This document shows, piece by piece, positions 10,229-18,508 of a stretch of DNA of 64,000 bases. Origin of the DNA: Natrinema caseinilyticum (GTDB lineage: Archaea > Halobacteriota > Halobacteria > Halobacteriales > Natrialbaceae); assembly GCF_024227435.1 (NCBI RefSeq), contig NZ_CP100445.1, positions 2,353,369 to 2,417,368 of the forward strand, read 5' to 3'. How positions within the stretch are numbered: position 1 is the first letter of the stretch; every line of letters starts with the position of its first letter. Below the pieces are notes generated by a model, which was not told where the DNA came from, did no database searches, and was given only the letters and a program-made list of their open reading frames with translations. Made by a program: the position numbers and the translations under genes.

Positions 10229-10260
10229 ACGGAACTGACGGTACGGTTTCGACTCGAGCC
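10201..10260. repeat. 24-bp direct duplication spanning a stop codon
   Basis: The 24-bp stretch at 10201-10224 (GACGGTACGGTTTCGACTCG then AGCC) recurs exactly at 10237-10260, a 36-bp offset. Each copy is followed by a potential stop (TAA after the first, TAG after the second). It looks like a local slippage duplication of the end of the preceding gene. Confidence 0.9.
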
Positions 10261-10294
10261 GTAGTCCTCGCCGGACGGTCGATCTCGAGATTCG

Positions 10295-11860
10295 TCACGA
10301 GAATTTCTGAACGGTCACGTCGAGCGTGTCCAGATCCACGATCGGCGCGAAGCCGGCGTCGGGATCGATGTTGACGCTCTTCTGAAAGTCGGTCTGGGCC
10401 TGCCAGCAACCGGAGTTGATCGCGAGTACATTGTGATATTTTCCGAACCCGAGCTTGTGTACGTGGCCCGTATGGAAGATGTCGGGCACCTCGTCGATGA
10501 TGAGGTAATCTTTCTCTTCGGGCGCGAGTCGGGTGTGACCGCCGAACTGTGGGGCGACGTGGCGCTTCTTGAGGAGGTGGTACATCGCTTTGTGCGGATC
10601 GTCGTAGCTGGCCTTTTCCTCGGGGAGTTCCGCGATCACCTCGTCCAGGGAAACGCCGTGATACATCAACACGGAGACGCCCTCAAGCGTTATCGTCGAC
10701 GGGTTGCTCACGATCCGAGGATCGTGTGCGGACATGATCTCCCGCAACTCCTCGTCGAATCCGGGCTGTGGCTCGGCGAGGCGGACCGCATCGTGGTTCC
10801 CCGGGATCATGACGATCTCGATGTCGCCGGGTACTTTCTTCAGGTGCTCACTGAACGCTTCGTACTGTTCGTAAATGTCGACGATGTCGAGTTCCTCGTC
10901 CTGATTCGGATACACACCGACGCCTTCGACCATGTCACCCCCGAGCAACATGTACTCCACGTGTTGGGCCTGGTCGGTGTGCAGCCAGTCGGTGAACGCG
11001 TTCCACGCGTCCGCCATAAATTCCTGGCTGCCGACGTGGACGTCGCTGATCAGCGCCGCCTGAACGTGGCGATCAGCGGTCGACGGCTCGTGCGTACGGG
11101 GCACGTCCGGGAAGTACATCGAATCGACGAACGCGATTCCCGAATCGTCAGCGAGCGTCCCTTCCATCGCGAGCACCTCGTCGCAGAGTAATTCGTCGAC
11201 GAGGTCGACGTACTCCCGGTCTTTCATCACCAGCCAGGGGAACGTTCCGGTCGCGTCCTCGAGTTCGATCAGCCAGTGACCGCTCGCAGTCGATCGGATG
11301 TCGTTGACCAGACCCACCATCGCAGCCTCACTGCCGCCGGGCATCGCCTGAATCGCCGACGCCGGCCGATGGTTGACCCGGGATCGAAGCGTCGCTCCCA
11401 GTCGATCGAGCCTGTCCCGGAAAACCGAGACGAAATCGCTATACTCGCCCGTTCCCGTGCTTTGGCCGGTCATATCGCCGACGATCTCGACCGACCGTTT
11501 CGACGGATCGGCGGAGCGGCCGGCGGCGGAAGACCCCTCCGTTTCAACTGGAGATCGACCGGTCGATGCTCGTCCCTCCGGGGTAGTTCCAGTCGAAACG
11601 GAGGGGGTTCGGTCTCCCGCCGGAGGCGGGTTTTCCGAACCGGCCGCATCGGTCCGATCAGCGGGGTCGGTGGTCGAGAGGGCCGCCTCGACGTGCGCAC
11701 TCCGAACGACGAGAGCGTCCTCCGGCACTTCCTCGAGAACGCGTTCGAGCGCGGCAGTCGAATTCGCGGCCGCTGCGAGTTTCGTGACGGCCTCACGCTC
11801 TGCGTTGTACCCGCGGGACGTGAGTTCGCTGACGATTCGAGCGGAGGCCTCGAGTGGCAC
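10295..11860 (-). CDS. polD1: DNA polymerase D small subunit (DP1)
   Basis: A 521-aa exonuclease subunit of the replicative archaeal polymerase D. A short helical N-terminus (VPLEASARIVSELTSRGYN) leads into a disordered linker (~75-150). An OB-fold follows, then a calcineurin-type phosphoesterase with all metal motifs: ISDVHVGS, GGDMVEG, PGNHDAV, MYHGVS and HTGHVH. The GTG at 11860 is preferred to an upstream TTG at 11887 because conserved DP1 sequence begins there. The linker contains two oppositely oriented ORB-like sequences at DNA level (11533, 11587). The large subunit is not in the window. Confidence 0.94.
   Translation of the reverse strand: MPLEASARIVSELTSRGYNAEREAVTKLAAAANSTAALERVLEEVPEDALVVRSAHVEAALSTTDPADRTDAAGSENPPPAGDRTPSVSTGTTPEGRASTGRSPVETEGSSAAGRSADPSKRSVEIVGDMTGQSTGTGEYSDFVSVFRDRLDRLGATLRSRVNHRPASAIQAMPGGSEAAMVGLVNDIRSTASGHWLIELEDATGTFPWLVMKDREYVDLVDELLCDEVLAMEGTLADDSGIAFVDSMYFPDVPRTHEPSTADRHVQAALISDVHVGSQEFMADAWNAFTDWLHTDQAQHVEYMLLGGDMVEGVGVYPNQDEELDIVDIYEQYEAFSEHLKKVPGDIEIVMIPGNHDAVRLAEPQPGFDEELREIMSAHDPRIVSNPSTITLEGVSVLMYHGVSLDEVIAELPEEKASYDDPHKAMYHLLKKRHVAPQFGGHTRLAPEEKDYLIIDEVPDIFHTGHVHKLGFGKYHNVLAINSGCWQAQTDFQKSVNIDPDAGFAPIVDLDTLDVTVQKFS
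11533..11609. repeat. Inverted pair of ORB-like elements inside polD1
   Basis: On the plus strand ACCCCTCCGTTTCAACTGGA (11533) and, ~35 bp on, TTCCAGTCGAAACGGAGGGG (11587) form near-perfect inverted repeats with their G-rich ends facing outward. Each resembles the archaeal ORB core TTCCAGTGGAAACGAAGGGG. Both lie in the sequence for the variable linker of DP1. Confidence 0.75.
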
Positions 11861-12030
11861 ACGCCACGCATTCGCGACGGACGGCAAAAGGGTAGCGGAT
11901 CACTCTCACGTGGTGCGCGTGGTACCGAACTCCCGTTTCGGGGGACGGAGACCGTTCTGTCTCTTTCCCGTCCGGAAAAACGGAGACCGTTCAGTCTGTG
12001 CGGGGGTCCAATCTGTCCGAACGGGACCCC

Positions 12031-12090
12031 GGACCCGCTCGGAGCCCGGACCCGCTCGGAGCCCGGACCCGCTCGGAGCCCGGACCCGCT
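12031..12090. repeat. 17-bp tandem repeat, ~3.5 copies
   Basis: Exact copies of GGACCCGCTCGGAGCCC start at 12031, 12048 and 12065; a fourth, partial copy begins at 12082. It lies in the intergenic region between the divergent polD1 and signal peptidase genes. It ends about 50 bp upstream of the signal peptidase TATA box (AAGTTGATACTACG, ~12142). It looks like a slippage-prone minisatellite. Confidence 0.9.
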
Positions 12091-12175
12091 ACGGGTTCCC
12101 GCGAAACGGCTGAATTTGAAATCCCGACCGAAGCCTCCGCAAAGTTGATACTACGTTCCGAGAAACGGAGTGTCG

Positions 12176-13060
12176 ATGGATGGGTCTGACGAGACGAACC
12201 GGAGCCACCAACGGGCCAGCTCTCGGGACGATCGTCACCGATTCGTCGGGAAGCCGTCGGGCGGTCGCGGTGACGTCGATCCGAGCACGAAAACACGGCC
12301 TCGAGACCGAGAGGGCGAGCGGATCCGGATCGAAGACGGAATCGTCCGATGGCTGCTCGAATCGGACGCGCTTCCGATCGCTATGTTTCGCACCGTCGCG
12401 ATGGCAATCGCAATCATCGGATTGCTCAGTCTCCTCCTGTTCGGGATCAGCGGTCAGCTACCCGTCCTGGTCGCCGTCGAGAGCGGGAGTATGCAACCGA
12501 ATATGCAGACAGGAGATCTCGTCTTCCTCGTCGAGGAAGGCCGATTCGCCGGCGACGGGGCCGTGGCGGGCACCGGCGTCGTCACCCTCGAACGCGGCCG
12601 GGAGAGCGGTCATCGAACGTTCAACAGTTCGGGCGACGTCATCGTCTTTCGACCGAACGGCAACCCGGCCGAGACGCCGGTGATCCACCGCGTACACTTC
12701 TACGTCGAAGACGGCGAAAACTGGGTGCAAACGAAAGCAGATCCGAACGCGATGAACGGGGCGACTTGCGTCGATATCCCGTCGTGTCCGGCGGCCCACG
12801 ACGGATTCGTGACGAAGGGCGATGCGAACGACGCGTACGATCAGCTCCCGCGGTCCGGCGCCGAGACGACGGTCGTCCGCCCGGATTGGGTGACCGGCAA
12901 AGCGATGGTTCGCATTCCGTGGGTCGGTCAGATTCGGCTCGCGATCGATTCGGTCGGTACGGCGACCGGCGTCGGCTCCATCGTTATCGTCGCCACCTCC
13001 GGTGCGATCGCGCTCGTTCTGTTCGGAATGGCAGCCGGAACCGACGAGGGCGGCTCGTAG
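12176..13060 (+). CDS. Signal peptidase I (S26B type), paralog 1
   Basis: A 294-aa membrane signal peptidase. A charged, disordered N-terminus (~1-75) is followed by a TM segment (AIAIIGLLSLLLFGISG). The catalytic Ser is in ESGSMQPNMQTGD, the His in TPVIHRVHF and the Asp in VTKGDAND; Ser/His/Asp is the archaeal/ER-type arrangement. A second hydrophobic segment is at the C-terminus. It would remove Sec signal peptides outside the membrane. The ATG at 12176 is leaderless relative to the TATA box; a GTG six bases upstream is possible. A close paralog follows directly. Confidence 0.92.
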   Translation: MDGSDETNRSHQRASSRDDRHRFVGKPSGGRGDVDPSTKTRPRDREGERIRIEDGIVRWLLESDALPIAMFRTVAMAIAIIGLLSLLLFGISGQLPVLVAVESGSMQPNMQTGDLVFLVEEGRFAGDGAVAGTGVVTLERGRESGHRTFNSSGDVIVFRPNGNPAETPVIHRVHFYVEDGENWVQTKADPNAMNGATCVDIPSCPAAHDGFVTKGDANDAYDQLPRSGAETTVVRPDWVTGKAMVRIPWVGQIRLAIDSVGTATGVGSIVIVATSGAIALVLFGMAAGTDEGGS

Positions 13061-13124
13061 TTTGACACAGCACAGACTCCCGTGAACAGAAAGTTGATTG
13101 TCGGCCCGGGCAAAACAAGGGACA

Positions 13125-14072
13125 ATGAGCGGTTCTAATTCCGGGAGACCACCCGACGATTCCGGCGACGATCGCCCTCGACAGGATCGAGGCGCCGGCA
13201 ACCCTCGAACGACGAGAGAGCCACGACGCTCCGGGTCAGATTCCGACGGCGTGTCGATCGAAAACGACGGGGTCGTTCGCTGGTTCCTCGAGACTAACGA
13301 CGAGAACGTGGTCTTGGTACGTGATATTCTGAGTAGCGTCGCCATCGTCGCCGTTATCGGCCTTATCTTGTTCACCGTTAGCGGAATCTGGCCGCCGCTG
13401 GTCGCCGTCGAGAGCGGGAGTATGCAACCGCACATGGAAAAAGGCGATCTCATCTTCGTCGTCGACGAGAACCGATTCGTCGGCGACGGAGCCGTAGCGG
13501 GCACCGGCGTCGTCACCCTCGAGCAGGGGCGAGAGAGTGGCTATACGAAGTTCGGGATGGCAGGGGACGTAATCGTCTACCGGCCCAACGGGAATGCAGC
13601 AGAGACACCGGTGATCCATCGGGCCCACTTCTGGGTGGAAGAGGACGAAAAGTGGGTCAACACCAAAGCCAGCGACAAGATCGTCGGCGACAAAACGTGC
13701 GACGAGGTCGCCAACTGTCCCGCCCCGTACGCGGGCTTCGTAACGAAGGGGGATCACAACGGCGGGTACGATCAACAGCGGAGCCACGGCGCCGATACCA
13801 GCGTCGTCAAATCCGAATGGATCACCGGCAAGGCGAAGTACCGGGTTCCGTGGCTCGGCCAGATCCGATTGACCTTCGATAGGATCCTCGGCGGGATGCT
13901 CGTTCCCGGATCGCCCGCGAGCCCGGCGCTCCAGGGAGTCGATCCTGCGACGATCACGACACCGTCGCCCGCGAGCCCTGAGACACCCGGCTCGAGGCTG
14001 AACGGCCAAGCCGGCATCGCCGGCATCGCTAGTGTCGGATCCGCAGCGGCTATCGGCCGGTATCGCCGCTGA
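13125..14072 (+). CDS. Signal peptidase I (S26B type), paralog 2
   Basis: A 315-aa paralog of the preceding gene. The same blocks are present: disordered acidic N-terminus, TM (VAVIGLILFTVSG), Ser in ESGSMQPHMEKGD, His in VIHRAHF and Asp in VTKGDHN. It differs at the C-terminus: instead of a final TM it has a Pro/Ala/Ser-rich tail (SPASPALQGVDPATITTPSP) and a short Ala-rich end. It is 64 bp from paralog 1 but has its own TATA-like box (AAGTTGATTGTC, ~13092). The pair arose by tandem duplication and may divide substrates. Confidence 0.92.
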   Translation: MSGSNSGRPPDDSGDDRPRQDRGAGNPRTTREPRRSGSDSDGVSIENDGVVRWFLETNDENVVLVRDILSSVAIVAVIGLILFTVSGIWPPLVAVESGSMQPHMEKGDLIFVVDENRFVGDGAVAGTGVVTLEQGRESGYTKFGMAGDVIVYRPNGNAAETPVIHRAHFWVEEDEKWVNTKASDKIVGDKTCDEVANCPAPYAGFVTKGDHNGGYDQQRSHGADTSVVKSEWITGKAKYRVPWLGQIRLTFDRILGGMLVPGSPASPALQGVDPATITTPSPASPETPGSRLNGQAGIAGIASVGSAAAIGRYRR

Positions 14073-14427
14073 ATCGACTCGCACAGTCGGTCGTCTCTCA
14101 GACCGGAACGCGTTTCGGCCAATCGAGAGGTGTCGGCGTATTCCGTGCGACATTTCGTTCGATCTGGCCGCTTCGTCTCCGTTCCACCACGTTCGAACGC
14201 GTGACCACAGCCTCCACTCTCTGGGTTCCGTGGGCCACAACGGGAGGTTTCTGTCGGGGCGATCTGCAGTTGAAACGAAGGGGGTAGGGTCGGGCCAGTC
14301 GAATTCCGGTGTGCGGTTACGATACCGGAGACGACACATCGCGGAACGCTGTCCGTCTCACGCGTTGGAATCGAAAATCGAACGGAGAGCCCGATAGAAA
14401 GGCGAGTTTCGGCCAGTACGTTTTCGC
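14073..14427. other. Convergent intergenic region with ORB-like element
   Basis: No gene is seen between the signal peptidase and orc1 ends. At 14263-14293 (plus strand) an ORB-like sequence (TGCAGTTGAAACGAAGGGGG) occurs, followed by a G-rich tail. It may form the outer edge of the origin region. Confidence 0.65.
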
Positions 14428-16257
14428 TTAGTTTTCGAATCGGGCCTGGATGAACGGCTGGACGTCGTCGATATCGCTCAGTCGGGAGTCGCTCAACAGC
14501 ACCGCCTCCGTCTCTTCGAGTGGAACCGAGAGACTGATCTCCTTCGTACGACCGTACCGGCCCTTCGAGACCACGATCGCGTTGACGATGCCGAGCATGT
14601 CGAGTTCGCTGATGAGATCCGTCACGCGACGCTGCGTCAGGACGTCCGCGTCGATCTCCTCACAGAGTCGTTTGTAAATGTTGAACACTTCGCCGGTGTT
14701 GATGCTGTGAACGCCGTTTTTCTCGAGCAGAATAATCGCGAAGAGGACGAGTTTACTCTGCGTGGGCAGCGTACGGACGACTTCGACCACGCGATCGAGT
14801 TCGATCTTGTCCTGGGCCTGTCGGACGTGTTCTTCCACGATCGTTTCGGCCTGGGACCGCTCGGCCAGCTCGCCCGCCGTGCGAAGCAGATCCAGCGCAC
14901 GTCTCGCGTCACCGTGTTCTTGTGCCGCAAACGCCGCACACAACGGGATCACGTCCTCGGAGAGCGCTCCGTCCTTGAACGCGACCTCCGAGCGGTGTTC
15001 CAAAATATCTCGTAGCTGATTCGCGTCGTACGGCGGGAAGACGATCTCCTCTTCACCCAGCGAGGATTTGACCCGCGGATCGAGAAAGTCCGTGAACTTC
15101 AAATCGTTACTGATCCCGATGATCGACACTCGCGAGTTCTCGAGTTCGGAATTCATCCGCGAGAGATTGTACAGCGTATCGTCGCCGCTTTTCTCGACGA
15201 GTTTGTCGATTTCGTCGAGCATGATGACGACGACCCGCTCGTCGTAATCGACGGCGTCGAAAAAGACGCTGTACACACGGTCGGTCGGCCACCCCGTCAT
15301 CGGAACTTCCTCGAAGGACTCCTTGTCGTCCTCGAGTTCTGCTATTCGGTCGTCGACATCGTCACGAGTATCGAACGGGGTGGACTCGAGGGGGTGTGTC
15401 GCCGGGGTCGTCGCGTGATCGGTGGCTGCGGAGTCGGGGAACGAAGAATCCGTCGTTTTGGAATCCGAGGTTGCGGAATCGGACGGTGTGGAATCGAGGT
15501 CGTCGCCGCTACCGATCGTGCGATCGGATCGGTCGACGGACGACGCAGCGTGTTCGTCTGGAGACCCCTCCATTTCAGGTGGAGAACCGGACGACTCCGT
15601 CTCCTTTTTGCCTCCAGTCGAAGCGGTGGAATGTGGTTCACGTTCCCCGTCGGAGACGAACTCGAACGGATCCGACACCGTCCGGTCGCCCGAATCGGGA
15701 CGACCGTCAGTAGCGTCCCCATCGGAATTGGCCTCGTACTCGGCTACGTCATCCAGCAGCGACTCGAGGTCTGCTATTCGATCGTCGATTCGTTTCTCGT
15801 TCTTTTCGATGAATTTGTTCGCGAGCTGAGCGAGGACGCGGTACTGTGTATCGGTGACCTCGCAGTTGATGTATTCGACGTCACACGGGACGCTGTACTT
15901 CTGTGAAGTGCTCTCGAGTTCTTTGCTGACGAATTTGGCGCTCGCAGTCTTTCCGGTCCCGGTTTTTCCGTAGATGAGAATGTTCGATGGGGTTTCGCCG
16001 CGGAGCGCAGCGACGAGGATCGTCGCCATTTTGTTGATTTGATCGCTCCGATGGGGTAATTCGTGCGGTGTATAGGACGGGCGAAGGACTTCCTTGTTCC
16101 CGAAAATCGGTTCGCCACTGAGCAAATCGTCGAACAGGCCCTGGTTCGACTCCTCTTCGGTGCCGATATCTGGGTTCTCCAAGTTCGACGAGAACACGTT
16201 CGTTCCGTCGATCTCGGTCTCGTCTGATCCTGCGATTTCTGAGTCGTCGTCTGACAT
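14428..16257 (-). CDS. orc1: Orc1/Cdc6 replication initiator
   Basis: A 609-aa AAA+ initiator that binds ORBs and recruits the MCM helicase. Walker A is YGKTGTGKTASAKF (~96-109) and Walker B is VVIMLDEIDKL (~343-353). Sensor-1-like SIIGISNDLKF and a C-terminal winged helix (TQSKLVLFAIILLEKNGV onward) follow. A Ser/Asp-rich insert at ~176-300 interrupts the AAA+ domain and explains the excess over the usual ~400 aa. At DNA level the insert carries a degenerate inverted ORB pair. An ORB-like element also lies 14-36 bp upstream of the ATG, suggesting self-regulation. It faces oriC. Confidence 0.96.
   Translation of the reverse strand: MSDDDSEIAGSDETEIDGTNVFSSNLENPDIGTEEESNQGLFDDLLSGEPIFGNKEVLRPSYTPHELPHRSDQINKMATILVAALRGETPSNILIYGKTGTGKTASAKFVSKELESTSQKYSVPCDVEYINCEVTDTQYRVLAQLANKFIEKNEKRIDDRIADLESLLDDVAEYEANSDGDATDGRPDSGDRTVSDPFEFVSDGEREPHSTASTGGKKETESSGSPPEMEGSPDEHAASSVDRSDRTIGSGDDLDSTPSDSATSDSKTTDSSFPDSAATDHATTPATHPLESTPFDTRDDVDDRIAELEDDKESFEEVPMTGWPTDRVYSVFFDAVDYDERVVVIMLDEIDKLVEKSGDDTLYNLSRMNSELENSRVSIIGISNDLKFTDFLDPRVKSSLGEEEIVFPPYDANQLRDILEHRSEVAFKDGALSEDVIPLCAAFAAQEHGDARRALDLLRTAGELAERSQAETIVEEHVRQAQDKIELDRVVEVVRTLPTQSKLVLFAIILLEKNGVHSINTGEVFNIYKRLCEEIDADVLTQRRVTDLISELDMLGIVNAIVVSKGRYGRTKEISLSVPLEETEAVLLSDSRLSDIDDVQPFIQARFEN
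15564..15630. repeat. ORB-like inverted pair inside the orc1 linker
   Basis: ACCCCTCCATTTCAGGTGGA (15564, minus orientation) is followed by CTCCAGTCGAAGCGGTGGA (15612, plus orientation, degenerate), with G-rich ends outward as in the polD1 pair. It lies within the segment coding for the Ser/Asp-rich Orc1 insert. Confidence 0.6.
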
Positions 16258-16270
16258 TCGTCGTATGCGA

Positions 16271-16293
16271 ACCCCCTTATTTCGAGTGGAAAC
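16271..16293 (-). promoter_or_regulatory. ORB-like element in the orc1 promoter
   Basis: The minus-strand reading is TTTCCACTCGAAATAAGGGG plus further G, an ORB variant ending 14 bp before the orc1 ATG. It overlaps where the TATA/BRE or transcription start should be, so Orc1 binding would compete with transcription (inference). Confidence 0.65.
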
Positions 16294-17164
16294 CCGAACC
16301 AGTAGCGAGGAATTTCACAGTGTGATGGCCTCCTCCAGAGAATCCACCGATTCATACGTCCGATCCGGGTCCAGTTGATGCAAACGAAACAGAGGAAAAG
16401 CATGCTAATAAATTCTTCCCTTCCTCTTGGCCCGTGCGTGAGAATAAATAGAGACGTACCTGTAACAGAAATTTCCGTGGAGACCGACGTGAGGGGCCAC
16501 AGCGGAAGAACGTGCAGAACGAGAGGACGTTGCCAAACTCTTGTCCTGCAGTGGAGTCGACGACAAAATCGAGTTCTCACTCGAGACGAAGAGCCGAGTG
16601 GAACCGATCACTTTCGGTTCGAAATCCAGTTCGACGTCGCTTTGCTGGTCGATGTGACCCGGGAGACGATCGTCGAACAGGGCGAGTGGCACGCGGTGAG
16701 TGTTACTAACTATATCGGTGATTGCCGACCGGTACCGCTACTCGAGTCGGGTCAAAAACAGTTCGGTTCAAATGCGTCGGACGTTTCGGTTCAGATACGT
16801 TGAATTTCTCACGACGGATCGAATCCTTGATTCGATAAAGGGCAGTGGCTCGACCAGCACATTGCCACCGAAAGAGAGGCCGTTCGATCCGAGTGACGCA
16901 CCGGGATTAGTGTGCATCAGTTGATATATTTTCGACTCCGTGAGTTGGATTCAGCCTGTCGAGTTACGTTCGTTCACCCCTCGACAGGATTGGTCCCGGA
17001 AGATGCCCTATCGATCATTCCTCGGAGGGGGTGGCTGAGGTGAATTCATCGATTGTGTCCGTCTAACAGTTGCAGGGGTGGACAATGAAAGAGTGTTCAG
17101 TGAAAGAGCGGTGAGCGAAGCCACAGGTAGGAGCGGAGGTGTTGGTTAACGAGTTGGTTAACCT

Positions 17165-17195
17165 CTACCCCCCCACCCCTTCGTTTCAGGTGGAA
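17165..17195 (-). repeat. oriC ORB, left copy
   Basis: Minus-strand reading: TTCCACCTGAAACGAAGGGG, followed by TGGGGGGG. It matches the ORB core with the extended G-string known from haloarchaeal origins. It is inverted relative to the copy at 17508, with G-strings outward. Confidence 0.85.
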
Positions 17196-17277
17196 CGGAT
17201 GGAAGGGGAGGGGTGGGTGACGGAGAATTTAGGACGGGAAGTTTTATTAGGTAGGGTGCAAAACAGTATCCGCAGAA

Positions 17278-17384
17278 CTAGCAAAGTTGAACTAGTTGCT
17301 AGGGTTCATCTTTGTGTTACTAGTCTAAACTAGAACGCACGTTCTGTACAGCTAGAGTTACTAGACACACGATCAAATTACTAG
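17278..17384. repeat. CTAG-rich AT core between the ORBs (candidate unwinding element)
   Basis: CTAG occurs at 17278, 17292, 17299, 17320, 17330, 17352, 17361 and 17381, mostly as A-CTAG. The surrounding DNA is clearly AT-richer than the rest of the window. Position between inverted ORBs fits a duplex-unwinding element. Confidence 0.7.
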
Positions 17385-17507
17385 AGCGGCCTTCTCCCTC
17401 GAGTTCACGCGGTAAATCACTTCTCTCTCCCCTGCAGCGGAAGTAACGGGGGACTGACCCGCTACTACATCCGATCGGCTCGTTCAATCCGTCTCCGGTC
17501 CTGGCGA

Positions 17508-17541
17508 TCTCCACCTGAAACGAAGGGGTGGGGGGGCTGTC
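17508..17541 (+). repeat. oriC ORB, right copy
   Basis: TCTCCACCTGAAACGAAGGG, then GTGGGGGGG, on the plus strand. It is almost identical to the left copy in inverted orientation, ~310 bp away. Confidence 0.85.
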
Positions 17542-17864
17542 TCCGAGATCACCTTCTGGTATTATGTGTCATTGTGTGCTAGTATATCTCCCTTCTTCAT
17601 TCAATGATAATTGTTATCAATACGATTCACACGCGATAAGACTCATGACCTCACGACGTTGTCAACCATCACGACAATGTTAGGTGTCATGAAGTTGTCA
17701 AGTGACGCGATGCGTATCACGATGTATCGGTACGGATTACACAGGACATTCCTGACCGAGACTCACTCCAACTCGTCGAACTGTCACTTCGTCTGACGTA
17801 GTCTTAAGTGAGTTCAGTTTGTAGTGAGCGCAGATGCACCCCGCGGTGCTGGAGGCCCCCACAG

Positions 17865-18503
17865 ATGGGACTGTTCACAGAACTCAAAGATAGTATCTCT
17901 CGGGTCACGGATCGCCTGTTCTCGGAACAGGAACCGAAACGTATCGGTATCTACGGTCCACCGAACGCCGGCAAAACGACGCTTGCAAACCGAATCGCAC
18001 GCGACTGGACTGGCGATGCGATCGGTGCGGAAAGTCACGTCCCTCACGAAACGCGACGCGCACGACGGAAAGAGAACGTCGAGATCGAACGGGATGGCAA
18101 GACGGTGACCATCGACATCGTCGATACACCCGGTGTGACGACGAAGGTCGATTACGAGGAGTTCACCGACGAGATGGACGAAGAGGACGCTATTCGTCGG
18201 TCCCGGGAAGCCACCGAGGGCGTCGCCGAGGCGATGCACTGGCTTCGAGAAGACGTCGACGGCGTTATCTATGTTCTAGATAGTGCTGAAGACCCGATCA
18301 CACAGGTCAACACGATGCTGATCGGCATCATCGAATCCCGTGATCTTCCAGTTCTCATCTTCGCGAACAAAACCGATCTCGAGGAATCGAGCGTCAAGCG
18401 GATCGAAGACGCATTTCCGCAGCACACGACCATTCCGCTCTCCGCGAAGGAGGGCAACAACATGGAGGAAGTGTACGGCAAGATCGCGGAGTACTTCGGG
18501 TGA
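17865..18503 (+). CDS. oapA: Era-like GTPase, oriC-associated protein OapA
   Basis: A 212-aa Era-like GTPase. It has G1 YGPPNAGKTTLANRIARDW (~26-44), G3 DIVDTPGVTTK and G4 ANKTDLEE. Its conserved position next to the orc1 origin gave the family its name in haloarchaea. It would bind and hydrolyse GTP; the exact role at the origin is not settled. The ATG at 17865 has a GGAGG Shine-Dalgarno at 17851-17855; the longer frame from 17808 adds an unconserved segment. It is first gene of a tight operon with oapB and oapC. Confidence 0.93.
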   Translation: MGLFTELKDSISRVTDRLFSEQEPKRIGIYGPPNAGKTTLANRIARDWTGDAIGAESHVPHETRRARRKENVEIERDGKTVTIDIVDTPGVTTKVDYEEFTDEMDEEDAIRRSREATEGVAEAMHWLREDVDGVIYVLDSAEDPITQVNTMLIGIIESRDLPVLIFANKTDLEESSVKRIEDAFPQHTTIPLSAKEGNNMEEVYGKIAEYFG

Positions 18504-18508
18504 TAACG

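Larger units (their letters stand above)
16258..17864. other. Probable chromosomal replication origin (oriC)
   Basis: A 1.6-kb gene-free stretch lies between orc1 and the oapABC operon, the arrangement of the best-conserved haloarchaeal origin. It contains an ORB-like element next to the orc1 start (16271). An inverted ORB pair with long G-strings at 17165 and 17508 flanks a ~310-bp AT-richer core with eight CTAG tetramers (17278-17384). Short repeats lie outside the core: GTTGGTTAAC-type at ~17142-17162, and the near-palindrome TGATAATTGTTATCA at ~17603. Reading frames in this stretch are short and resemble no protein family. Origin activity itself is inferred. Confidence 0.88.

Noticed and set aside
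16375-16924. Short reading frames in the origin region
   Set aside because: No family similarity, atypical composition, and no promoter/start combination. The region is better explained as oriC.
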